DNA of 5,845 nt from Demequinaceae bacterium UBA4004 (GTDB taxonomy: Bacteria; Actinomycetota; Actinomycetes; Actinomycetales; Demequinaceae), in contig DGBM01000156.1 in assembly GCA_002384765.1 (NCBI GenBank), positions 2,855 through 8,699 on the forward strand, read 5' to 3'. Made by a program: the position numbers and the translations under genes. Below, one piece after another: positions 1 to 5,625 of this stretch. Position 1 is the first letter of the stretch, and each line of letters starts with the position of its first letter. The notes beneath the pieces are model-generated. The model was not told the origin of the DNA, did not search any database, and saw only the letters and a list, made by a program, of their open reading frames with translations.

Positions 1-936
1 ATCGACCACTACCTCGGCAAGGAGACGGTCCAGAACATCCTGGCCATGCGGTTCGCCAACAACATGTTCGAGCCGATCTGGAACTCCAACTACGTCGACC
101 ACGTGCAGATCACCATGGCCGAGGACATCGGCATCGGCGGTCGCGCCGGATACTACGACGGCATCGGCGCCGCGCGCGACGTGATTCAGAACCACTTGCT
201 CCAACTGCTCGCCCTCACGGCAATGGAGGAGCCCGCCTCATTTGGCGCGGCTGACCTGCGTGCGGAAAAGGAGAAGGTGCTGCGGGCGGTCAATCTTCCC
301 GACGACCTCTCCGGATGCACCTCGCGAGGCCAGTACGCCGCCGGCTGGCGCGGAGGCGAACGCGTGGGTGCGTACCTCGAAGAGGACGGCATCGCTGAAG
401 ACTCGATCACGGAGACCTATGCCGCGATCAAGCTGCACATCCCCAACCGGCGCTGGAACGGCACGCCCTTCTACTTGCGGGCCGGCAAGCGACTTGGACG
501 CCGCGTCACCGAGATCGCGCTCGTGTTCAAGAAGGCCCCCTCCCCGTACTTCCAACAGATTGAGGGCTCCGATGTGGGCACCAACGCCTTGGTGATTCGC
601 GTCCAACCCGATGAAGGTGTCACGCTCAAGTTCGGTTCCAAGGTGCCCGGCACCGCCATGGAGGTCCGCGACGTCACGATGGACTTCGCTTACGGCAACG
701 CCTTCACCGACGAATCGCCCGAGGCGTACGAGCGACTCATCCTCGACGTCCTGCTGGGAGACCCCCCGCTCTTCCCGCGGCACGAGGAGGTGGCGTTGTC
801 CTGGAAGATCCTCGACCCCATCACGGGGTTCTGGGCGACACAGGGCCAACCCGAGCAATACCGCTCCGGCACCTGGGGTCCGGCAGAGGCGGATCAGATG
901 ATGGCGCGCGATGGTCGCGTCTGGAGGCGGCCATGA
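1..936 (+). CDS. zwf: Glucose-6-phosphate 1-dehydrogenase, C-terminal 311 residues (5' end outside window)
   Basis: Oxidises glucose 6-phosphate to 6-phosphogluconolactone with reduction of NADP+, the entry step of the oxidative pentose phosphate pathway, in the cytoplasm. The reading frame is open from base 1, so the gene starts before the window. The first in-window residues, IDHYLGKE, are the family's active-site signature, with the catalytic His and the substrate-binding Lys. Further conserved blocks follow: RFANNMFEPIWN, the VQITMAEDIGIGGRAGYYD block, and HIPNRRWNGTPFYLRAGKRL, ending with the C-terminal DPITGFWA segment. Family members are near 500 residues, so about 200 N-terminal residues, including the Rossmann NADP-binding domain, lie upstream. 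The first internal ATG (46) is not the true start because the signature precedes it. The TGA stop overlaps the opcA ATG (ATGA), indicating translational coupling with opcA and pgl. Identification is near certain. Confidence 0.97.
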   Translation: MDHYLGKETVQNILAMRFANNMFEPIWNSNYVDHVQITMAEDIGIGGRAGYYDGIGAARDVIQNHLLQLLALTAMEEPASFGAADLRAEKEKVLRAVNLPDDLSGCTSRGQYAAGWRGGERVGAYLEEDGIAEDSITETYAAIKLHIPNRRWNGTPFYLRAGKRLGRRVTEIALVFKKAPSPYFQQIEGSDVGTNALVIRVQPDEGVTLKFGSKVPGTAMEVRDVTMDFAYGNAFTDESPEAYERLILDVLLGDPPLFPRHEEVALSWKILDPITGFWATQGQPEQYRSGTWGPAEADQMMARDGRVWRRP

Positions 937-1838
937 TTCTCGACCTTCCCGGCACCACCACCGTGGACATCAACTCCGAACTCTTGCGGCTGCGCAAGGA
1001 GGGCGGGGTGATTACGTTGGGCCGCGTCATGACTCTTGTGATTGACGCGACCGATGCCGACGCCGACGAGGCGATCAGCACGGCCAATATGGCGTCGCGA
1101 GAGCATCCGTGCCGCGTCGTCATACTCTCCCCGCAGAAGGACAGTGACGTGCTCGACGCGCAGATTAGGGTGGGTGGTGACGCCGGGGCCTCCGAAGTGG
1201 TCCTGCTCCGCCCACCCGTGGCCGCCATGGAGCACGCGGACACCCTCATCACCCCCCTCCTGCTGCCCGACGCGCCGATCGTGGCGTGGTGGCCCTCCGT
1301 CGTCCCCCTGGTGCCCTCCGCCGTGGGACTCGGGGCGATGGCTCAGCGACGCATCACCGACACCAAGGGCGCCAGCGACCCGGCCGCGGTCCTGTGCGCC
1401 CTGTCGGACGGCTACCGGGCCGGCGACACTGACTTCGCCTGGACCCGCCTCACGCGCTGGCGCGCCCTCCTCGCGTCCGCGCTCGAGCAGGTCAGCGATC
1501 AACGCGTCACCAAGGCCCGGATGCACGGCGATGTCAACTCACCCTCGATTCTGCTTCTTGGAGCGTGGCTGCGCCGCACGCTCGGGTGCGAGTTCGAGGC
1601 GACCTACGATCCCGAGGCCACCGGACTGGTCTCCGTCTGCCTCGAAACCCCAGCCGGCGAGATCGCAATCCATCGCCCGGACGGCATCAACGCCACGCTG
1701 ACCCAGCCCGGCCAACCCGACCACGTCATCGCAATTCCCTCGCGCAGCCTCGGCGAGTGCCTTGCCGAGGAGTTGCGTCGCATGGACGATGACCCGGTCT
1801 ATGGCGAGGCCCTTCACGAGATCGTGCACTGCGGATGA
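933..1838 (+). CDS. opcA: OpcA, glucose-6-phosphate dehydrogenase assembly/activator protein
   Basis: Cytoplasmic protein of 301 residues that in cyanobacteria and actinobacteria promotes assembly or activation of glucose-6-phosphate dehydrogenase. It has no known enzyme activity of its own. Recognised by typical OpcA blocks: LGRVMTLVI (residues 29-37), SREHPCRVVIL (55-65), PLLLPDAPIVAWWP (108-121) and the Trp-rich DFAWTRLTRWRALL (167-180). The length is usual for actinobacterial OpcA. The ATG overlaps the zwf TGA by the ATGA arrangement, and a strong Shine-Dalgarno GGAGG (923-927) lies 5 bases upstream, which fixes the start. Its own TGA overlaps the pgl ATG in the same way. Position directly between zwf and pgl is the classic actinobacterial order and agrees with its role as the dehydrogenase partner. 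No anomalies seen. Confidence 0.96.
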   Translation: MILDLPGTTTVDINSELLRLRKEGGVITLGRVMTLVIDATDADADEAISTANMASREHPCRVVILSPQKDSDVLDAQIRVGGDAGASEVVLLRPPVAAMEHADTLITPLLLPDAPIVAWWPSVVPLVPSAVGLGAMAQRRITDTKGASDPAAVLCALSDGYRAGDTDFAWTRLTRWRALLASALEQVSDQRVTKARMHGDVNSPSILLLGAWLRRTLGCEFEATYDPEATGLVSVCLETPAGEIAIHRPDGINATLTQPGQPDHVIAIPSRSLGECLAEELRRMDDDPVYGEALHEIVHCG

Positions 1839-2551
1839 GAAGCGTCGTGATCTACCCGGATCAGCAGGCCGTCGCAAATGCCACGGCGGCCCGGCTAGGA
1901 GTCACCGTCGCCGATGTGATCGCACGACGGGGGGCGGCGCACGTGGTCCTCACGGGCGGCACGGTTGGCGTTGGACTCCTCGCCTCCCTCGCGACCTCTC
2001 CCCTTGCCGAGCTGATCGACTGGACCAGCGTCCACGTGTGGTGGGGTGACGAACGCTTTGTCGGCGCGGGCGATCCCGACCGCAACGAGGGCCAGGCTCA
2101 AGAGGCGCTGCTGCGCCACGTTCCTCTCCCGGAGGAGAACATCCACCGGATAGGCAACTCCGACGACTTCGCCACCGCGGAGGACGCCGCGTCGGCCTAC
2201 TCCGCCGAGATCGCCGACCACGGCGGCCCCGGTTGGGATGTCCTCATGCTTGGCATGGGGCCCGACGGTCACGTCGCGTCGCTATTCCCGGATCACCCCG
2301 TCTACGCCGCAGCTGGCGATGCGGAAGCCGTGGCGGTGCACGACTCCCCCAAACCCCCGCCCACAAGGGTGAGCCTGAGCCTGGCGTCCATCAACCGGGC
2401 GCGAGAGGTCTGGGTGGTCGCGGCAGGTGCGCCGAAGGCCGACGCCGTAGCGCGTGGCCTCGCCGGAGACAGGACGCTTCCGGTCGCGGCCGTCGCGGGC
2501 ACCGAACGCACGCTGTGGTTGCTCGACGCGGCGGCGTCCACCCAAATTTAG
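1835..2551 (+). CDS. pgl: 6-phosphogluconolactonase (DevB type)
   Basis: Hydrolyses 6-phosphogluconolactone to 6-phosphogluconate, the second step of the oxidative pentose phosphate pathway. The 238-residue length is normal for the family. Diagnostic motifs are the phosphate-binding LTGGTVG (39-45), WWGDERFV (69-76, with Arg74), DPDRNEGQA (80-88), and the catalytic block LGMGPDGHVASLFPDH (139-154) with His146. PPPTRVSLSL (174-183) is also typical. The ATG at 1835 overlaps the opcA TGA by 4 bases. Only a weak purine stretch (GCGG) precedes it, so initiation probably depends on ribosomes terminating on opcA. The TAG stop (2549-2551) overlaps the TAA stop of the convergent sigma-factor gene. It is the last gene of the + strand operon in this window. 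Function is assigned by clear motifs and context. Confidence 0.96.
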   Translation: MRSVVIYPDQQAVANATAARLGVTVADVIARRGAAHVVLTGGTVGVGLLASLATSPLAELIDWTSVHVWWGDERFVGAGDPDRNEGQAQEALLRHVPLPEENIHRIGNSDDFATAEDAASAYSAEIADHGGPGWDVLMLGMGPDGHVASLFPDHPVYAAAGDAEAVAVHDSPKPPPTRVSLSLASINRAREVWVVAAGAPKADAVARGLAGDRTLPVAAVAGTERTLWLLDAAASTQI

Positions 2552-3069
2552 GGCCCCGAGGTGCTCTGACTTTCCTTAGTCAGGTTCGTCACCAACTGGG
2601 ACCGTGCCCGGGCGTACCGGCTACGCACGGTCGCTGCCTTCATGCCCACAACGGACGCAATCTCCTCGTGGGTGAACCCCTCCCACGCGTGCAGCAAGAC
2701 AATCTCCCTGTCGTTCTCCGTCAACTGAGCCAGCAACCCCTGGACCTCGACTCGCGCCTCGGCGGACGGTACGGTCAACTGCCCCGTTGCCGCTACCTGC
2801 GCGCGCAGGGAATCGGCCAACCCTTGGCGTCTCACCCCAGAGCGGTGGTAGTGCGACAGCACGCGCCTTGCCACGCCGAAAAGCCACGGGCGCGCCTCGG
2901 CATCGTCGCTCGGCATGTCCCTGATGCGCTTCCACATGACGAGTAGCGTCTCGGCCAGGAGATCGGCGGCGTCCTCACTATTGGGAACGCGGCGCAGAAA
3001 GTAACTGAGGAGATCGCCCGAGTTCTCGGCCGTGAACCGTTCGGCCCTTCGCGCGGATTCGGCCCTCAC
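2548..3069 (-). CDS. RNA polymerase sigma-70 family factor, small ECF-like
   Basis: Small two-domain sigma factor expected to direct RNA polymerase to a specific promoter set. Region 2 is seen as DLLSYFLRRVPNSEDAADLL, followed by LLVMWKRIRD and RPWLFGVARRVLSHYHRSG (promoter melting and -10 contact). Region 4 is a helix-turn-helix: LTENDREIVLLHAWEGF, then HEEIASVVGMKAATVRSRYA (-35 contact). Length is 173 residues from the preferred GTG at 3069, usual for ECF factors. No extra C-terminal domain is present. Start choice: GTG 3069 forms a GTGA overlap with the upstream gene's TGA, with a weak GGCGGA a few bases before it. An alternative GTG at 3096 (182 residues) has a GGAG only 4 bases upstream and would overlap the upstream gene by 31 bases. 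Both leave the domains intact. The regulon is unknown. The upstream membrane-protein gene is its likely operon partner. Confidence 0.9.
   Translation of the reverse strand: MRAESARRAERFTAENSGDLLSYFLRRVPNSEDAADLLAETLLVMWKRIRDMPSDDAEARPWLFGVARRVLSHYHRSGVRRQGLADSLRAQVAATGQLTVPSAEARVEVQGLLAQLTENDREIVLLHAWEGFTHEEIASVVGMKAATVRSRYARARSQLVTNLTKESQSTSGP
2566..2583. terminator. Candidate terminator hairpin at the pgl / sigma-factor convergence
   Basis: A perfect 6-bp inverted repeat, CTGACT and AGTCAG, flanks a 6-base loop (TTCCTT on +). It starts 15 bases after the pgl stop and lies inside the last codons of the convergent sigma-factor gene. It is the only clean hairpin seen at this junction. There is no U-tract after it on either strand, and the stem is short with only moderate GC content, so termination is an inference from position. 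Rho-dependent termination is equally possible. Confidence 0.35.
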
Positions 3070-3635
3070 TCGACGTCCGCCAGTTCTGGGCTGCACAGCA
3101 CTCCAGAAGCGGTGACATGCACCGACGTGTCATCAGCAGGATCGTCCCAGCCCCATCCGATGCCCGCGACATCATGCTTGATGAACTGCTCCAGCGCGAT
3201 AAACACGGGGTCATCTGACGCGCTCCCCGGGTTGTACGCAAGAGCCGGCCAATCGTGGTCCTCAATAGCGTCATTGAGGCGCTCCATGTCGGCGTCCGTT
3301 GCGTTCGCCACGTCCATCCACGCACCGCACGTGGTCGGAGTGGCATCGTCAGGGCCCGCGTAGACGACGGGAATGCTGGCCTCGGTGCGGCGCTCGCCTT
3401 GGGTGATCGAGACGAATGGCCACCCATCCATGCCGGGCATCACGTAGGGCGCTGCCGCCGTCAGCGCGACGGCGCCTAGTGCCACGCCCACGGGAATGGT
3501 CCAGCGGCGTCGGCGGCGCCTACTCCCCGCATGGGCTGCGACAGCCCCTGACGTCTGCGCGGCACTCTCACTCAAGTGCGTCGTCACGTCGATACGCGCC
3601 TCACGCAAGAGGTGGTCAAGATCAGATGCGTTCAT
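3066..3635 (-). CDS. Single-pass membrane protein of unknown function, upstream of and overlapping the sigma-factor gene
   Basis: I do not recognise a named family. The 189-residue product has a short, probably cytoplasmic N-terminal part (1-44), including a predicted amphipathic stretch SDLDHLLREARIDVTTHL. This ends in six arginines (39-44), followed by one hydrophobic helix (about 46-66, TIPVGVALGAVALTAAAPYV). A roughly 120-residue acidic C-terminal domain follows. The positive-inside rule places the C-terminus outside the cell. That domain holds the only two cysteines (103 and 181), which could form a disulfide. The ATG at 3635 is supported by AGGGG about 10 bases upstream. Its TGA overlaps the preferred GTG of the sigma-factor gene, so the two are probably co-translated. 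The topology resembles a one-pass anti-sigma factor, but no zinc HxxxCxxC anti-sigma motif is present and the gene precedes rather than follows the sigma gene. A sigma-regulating role is inference only. Confidence 0.82.
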   Translation of the reverse strand: MNASDLDHLLREARIDVTTHLSESAAQTSGAVAAHAGSRRRRRRWTIPVGVALGAVALTAAAPYVMPGMDGWPFVSITQGERRTEASIPVVYAGPDDATPTTCGAWMDVANATDADMERLNDAIEDHDWPALAYNPGSASDDPVFIALEQFIKHDVAGIGWGWDDPADDTSVHVTASGVLCSPELADVE

Positions 3636-3715
3636 GGCGGCTTCCCCTTTCAGGAGTCACCCCCTACATGCCCGGATCCACTCGCCGTGTTGCGTGCCGC
3701 CCCAGGAATCGTGAC

Positions 3716-3997
3716 CTAGTGCTTCTTGCCCATCAGCAGGTCGCGTCCCTCGGCCTGGACTCCGTCGGCGGCCGGCAACATTCCTCGGACAGTGCCCACG
3801 ATCGCGTCGATGTCGAACTCGTCCGGCTTCGCATAGATTTGCTCGCCGTCGGCAGTGAACCTAAACACGCCCTTGCGCCCGGTCTTGAGCGTCACGCCCT
3901 CGATCGCGTTGCCGAACTCCTCCAGCAGGCGCGTCTGGGCTTCCGTGGCTCGCGGCAGATAGCCGCAGGGAACGCAGTATTCGATCTCAATCTTCAT
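3716..3997 (-). CDS. SelT/SelW/SelH (Rdx) family protein with CxxC
   Basis: Small cytoplasmic protein of 93 residues matching the Rdx/SelW-like thioredoxin-fold family. It opens with a beta strand followed by the redox motif: MKIEIEYCVPCGYLPRA, Cys8-Val-Pro-Cys11. The later FRFTADGEQIYAK segment resembles the family's core strands. Animal homologues carry selenocysteine in this motif. Here both positions are TGC/TGT-type cysteine codons by translation, with no in-frame UGA, so no selenocysteine insertion is needed. The family is thought to act in thiol redox chemistry; the physiological partner in bacteria is not known to me. The ATG is well supported by GGAGGT (minus strand, 4002-4007 region) 5 bases upstream. 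It stands between rbpA, 86 bases upstream, and the membrane-protein gene, 80 bases downstream. It could be read from the rbpA transcript or from its own unidentified promoter. Confidence 0.88.
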   Translation of the reverse strand: MKIEIEYCVPCGYLPRATEAQTRLLEEFGNAIEGVTLKTGRKGVFRFTADGEQIYAKPDEFDIDAIVGTVRGMLPAADGVQAEGRDLLMGKKH

Positions 3998-4083
3998 GTG
4001 TTACCTCCACGGGAGACAGCGACCGCAGCGCCGTTTTCATTCCCTGGGGCTCGACGTCCGCACGAACTCCCGAGAGAACCCGA

Positions 4084-4443
4084 CTACTCCGCGGCTACCG
4101 AGGCGCGGCGGGCGCGCAGGGCGTCGAGCGCCTCTTGCAGGAGCGCCTCGCCCTCGGAGTCCGTGCGCCGTTCCTTCACGTACGCAAGGTGAGTCTTGTA
4201 GGGCTCGTTGCGCAACGGCTCGGGCGGATTTTCGGGGTCGAGGCCCGCAGGCAGTCCGCAGCGGGGGCAGTCCCACTCGGCGGGAATCTCACGATCTTCC
4301 CCCGTGGCAAAACTGGGGCGCGTGACGTGTCCCTTCGCGCAGTAGTACGAGAAGATCTCGCGCGGAGCGGACTCGCCGCGCTCCGCCTCCCCCAGCGGGC
4401 CCGCGCCAACGCGCGACCCACGAATTGCGTTACCACCTGCCAT
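4084..4443 (-). CDS. rbpA: RNA polymerase-binding protein RbpA
   Basis: Actinobacterial transcription factor that binds RNA polymerase together with the principal sigma factor and stabilises the open complex. The 119-residue sequence shows the expected parts in order. First is an N-terminal tail with the conserved IRGSRVGAGPL (7-17). Next is a zinc-binding core with Cys35, His39, Cys59 and Cys62 (CAKGH and CPRC), the same C-H-C-C ligand pattern as Streptomyces RbpA and lost in the mycobacterial protein. A linker with prolines and charged residues follows (about 68-80). Last is the sigma-interacting helical domain, THLAYVKERR to LRARR (84-113). The ATG at 4443 has AAGGGG about 9 bases upstream. 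Only 29 bases separate it from the secG stop with no hairpin, so it is probably co-transcribed with secG. No anomaly seen. Confidence 0.96.
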   Translation of the reverse strand: MAGGNAIRGSRVGAGPLGEAERGESAPREIFSYYCAKGHVTRPSFATGEDREIPAEWDCPRCGLPAGLDPENPPEPLRNEPYKTHLAYVKERRTDSEGEALLQEALDALRARRASVAAE

Positions 4444-4472
4444 GGTGCACTACCCCTTGCTTCTTTGCGCGG

Positions 4473-4718
4473 CTAGTTGACGTACTTGGTGATCAGACCA
4501 AGCAGAACGATCGACATCGCCCAGGCGATTGCGACACCCCACGTGATGCGCGAAAGGTTGCGTTCACCCACCGCGGAGCTCTGAATACCGGAGGCGATAC
4601 CGCCGCCGAAGACGTCGGTGATGCCTCCACCACGCCCCCTGTGGACCAGTACGAGACCGATCATCAGCAGGTTGGTGGCAACAAGAATCACCCACAGGAC
4701 GGTTGTCAGAATCTGCAC
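4473..4718 (-). CDS. secG: Preprotein translocase subunit SecG
   Basis: Small inner-membrane subunit of the SecYEG channel, assisting SecA-driven export. The 81-residue product has two hydrophobic helices (about 3-25 and 58-77). They are joined by a glycine-rich cytoplasmic loop, HRGRGGGITDVFGGG (26-40), the hallmark of SecG. The length is typical of actinobacterial SecG. The start is a GTG at 4718, chosen because a strong GAGGAG lies 4-5 bases upstream and the first helix begins immediately. It lies just downstream of tpiA, the usual actinobacterial position, and ahead of rbpA. A candidate promoter in the 115-base tpiA-secG gap would give a leader of about 25 bases. Confidence 0.95.
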   Translation of the reverse strand: MQILTTVLWVILVATNLLMIGLVLVHRGRGGGITDVFGGGIASGIQSSAVGERNLSRITWGVAIAWAMSIVLLGLITKYVN

Positions 4719-4750
4719 AGTTCTCCTCGAACTCTTAAGTCGTTGGCACC

Positions 4751-4777
4751 AGGATACGCGACGCGCGAACCACGCAA
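4751..4777 (-). promoter_or_regulatory. Candidate sigma-70 promoter for secG-rbpA
   Basis: On the - strand the -10-like hexamer TATCCT (4756-4751) is preceded by the -35-like TTGCGT (4777-4772) with a 15-base spacer, shorter than the optimal 17. The -10 lies 32 bases ahead of the secG GTG, leaving room for a short leader containing the ribosome binding site. It fits actinobacterial housekeeping promoters, but the match is by eye and the short spacer lowers confidence. Confidence 0.4.
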
Positions 4778-4800
4778 GGGCGTCGACCGCTGAGCACCCC

Positions 4801-4820
4801 GCCGCACGGTGCCGCGCGGC
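4801..4820 (-). terminator. GC-rich hairpin after tpiA, candidate terminator without U-tail
   Basis: Read on the - strand, 13 bases after the tpiA stop, the transcript can form an 8-bp stem (including one G-U pair) closing a 4-base GCAC loop: core CCGCGCGGCACCGTGCGG. The G-U pair makes the fold complete only in the - strand RNA; the + strand has an A-C mismatch at that place. No run of U follows. U-less hairpins are common after actinobacterial operons, but whether this one stops or only attenuates transcription into secG cannot be told. Confidence 0.42.
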
Positions 4821-4833
4821 CGGGTATCACGGG

Positions 4834-5622
4834 CTACGCGCCGACGTGCTCGCGGAAGCGCGCGATCTTGGCGAACTCCTCGGGGTCGAGGCTCGCGCCG
4901 CCCACCAGGGCGCCGTCCACGTCGACCTCGGCCATCAGCTGAGCGATGGAACCGGACTTCACGGAGCCACCGTAAAGGACACGCACGCCTGTGGCGAGCT
5001 CCGCTTCGTACAGCTCGGCCAGGCGGCCGCGGATCGCTCCGCACACCTCCTGAGCGTCCGCGGGGGTGGCGACCTCTCCGGTGCCGATGGCCCAGACGGG
5101 CTCGTACGCGATGACGACGTCCTTCGCCTTGTCGGCAGGCAGGTCCTTAAGAGCTCCATCGACCTGCGCGAGCGTGTAGGACACCTGGTCGCCGGCCTTG
5201 CGAATGTCGAGGCCCTCGCCCACACACACGATCGGGATGATGTCGTTGTCGAACGCAGCCTTGGTCTTGGCGGCCACGACCTCGTCGGTCTCGGCGTGGA
5301 ACTGGCGGCGCTCCGAGTGACCGACCGCAACGAAGTCGCAGCCGAGCTTCGCTAGCTGCTTGCCGGAAACCTCGCCCGTGTAGGCGCCGGAGACATGCTC
5401 CGAGATGTCCTGAGCGCCGTACTTAAGTTCGAGCTTGTCGGCGTCCACGAGCGTCTGCACAGAGCGCAGCGACGTGAACGACGGCAACACGGCCACCTCA
5501 ACCGAGGAGAAGTCGTGCTTCGCGTCGCGGAGCAGCCACGCGAGCTTCTGCACGGTGTGCGTCGCCTCGAGGTGGTCGAGGTTCAGCTTCCAGTTGCCTG
5601 CAATGAGTGAGGTGCGTGTCAT
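4834..5622 (-). CDS. tpiA: Triose-phosphate isomerase
   Basis: Interconverts dihydroxyacetone phosphate and glyceraldehyde 3-phosphate in glycolysis and gluconeogenesis; cytoplasmic TIM barrel, normally a dimer. The 262-residue length is typical. All catalytic elements are present: GNWKLN with Asn10 and Lys12, GHSERR with the electrophile His102, the [10 protein letters not shown] block with the general base Glu174 and flexible loop 6, and the phosphate-binding LYGGSVK (217-222) and LVGGASL (239-245). The ATG at 5622 follows GGAGG by about 8 bases, and that ribosome binding site lies within the last codons of pgk. Only 3 bases separate the two genes, so pgk and tpiA are one operon. A GC-rich hairpin follows the stop, before secG. 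Confidence 0.98.
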   Translation of the reverse strand: MTRTSLIAGNWKLNLDHLEATHTVQKLAWLLRDAKHDFSSVEVAVLPSFTSLRSVQTLVDADKLELKYGAQDISEHVSGAYTGEVSGKQLAKLGCDFVAVGHSERRQFHAETDEVVAAKTKAAFDNDIIPIVCVGEGLDIRKAGDQVSYTLAQVDGALKDLPADKAKDVVIAYEPVWAIGTGEVATPADAQEVCGAIRGRLAELYEAELATGVRVLYGGSVKSGSIAQLMAEVDVDGALVGGASLDPEEFAKIARFREHVGA

Positions 5623-5625
5623 GTG

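Noticed and set aside
238..858. 206-residue open frame on the - strand inside zwf
   Set aside because: Shadow of the zwf coding frame in high-GC DNA; no recognisable motifs, and zwf motifs fully explain the region.
894..1526. 210-residue open frame on the - strand inside opcA
   Set aside because: His/Gly/Arg-rich composition typical of an antisense shadow; opcA is well supported on +.
2233..2946. 237-residue + strand frame running from pgl into the sigma-factor gene
   Set aside because: Crosses two supported genes, has a biased Arg/Gly/Pro composition and shows no domain.
3636..3715. 80-base gap ahead of the membrane-protein gene, searched for a promoter or operator
   Set aside because: Only the ribosome binding site is convincing; no clear -10/-35 pair or inverted repeat.
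4021..4043. GGAAT-N15-GTC on the - strand ahead of the Rdx-like gene, resembling an ECF or SigR-type promoter
   Set aside because: Short degenerate elements with non-optimal spacing in a GC-rich gap, expected by chance; it would be interesting if the adjacent sigma factor's binding motif proved to match.
3998..4083. 86-base gap between rbpA and the Rdx-like gene, searched for a terminator
   Set aside because: Only a 3-bp stem (CTC/GAG) is visible near 4065-4075; too weak to call.
3416..4192. 258-residue + strand frame antisense to the membrane, Rdx and rbpA genes
   Set aside because: Spans several genes and gaps on the other strand; low-complexity Arg/Ser/Ala content, no domain.
4618..5355. 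245-residue + strand frame antisense to tpiA
   Set aside because: Complement of tpiA, whose catalytic motifs are all intact.
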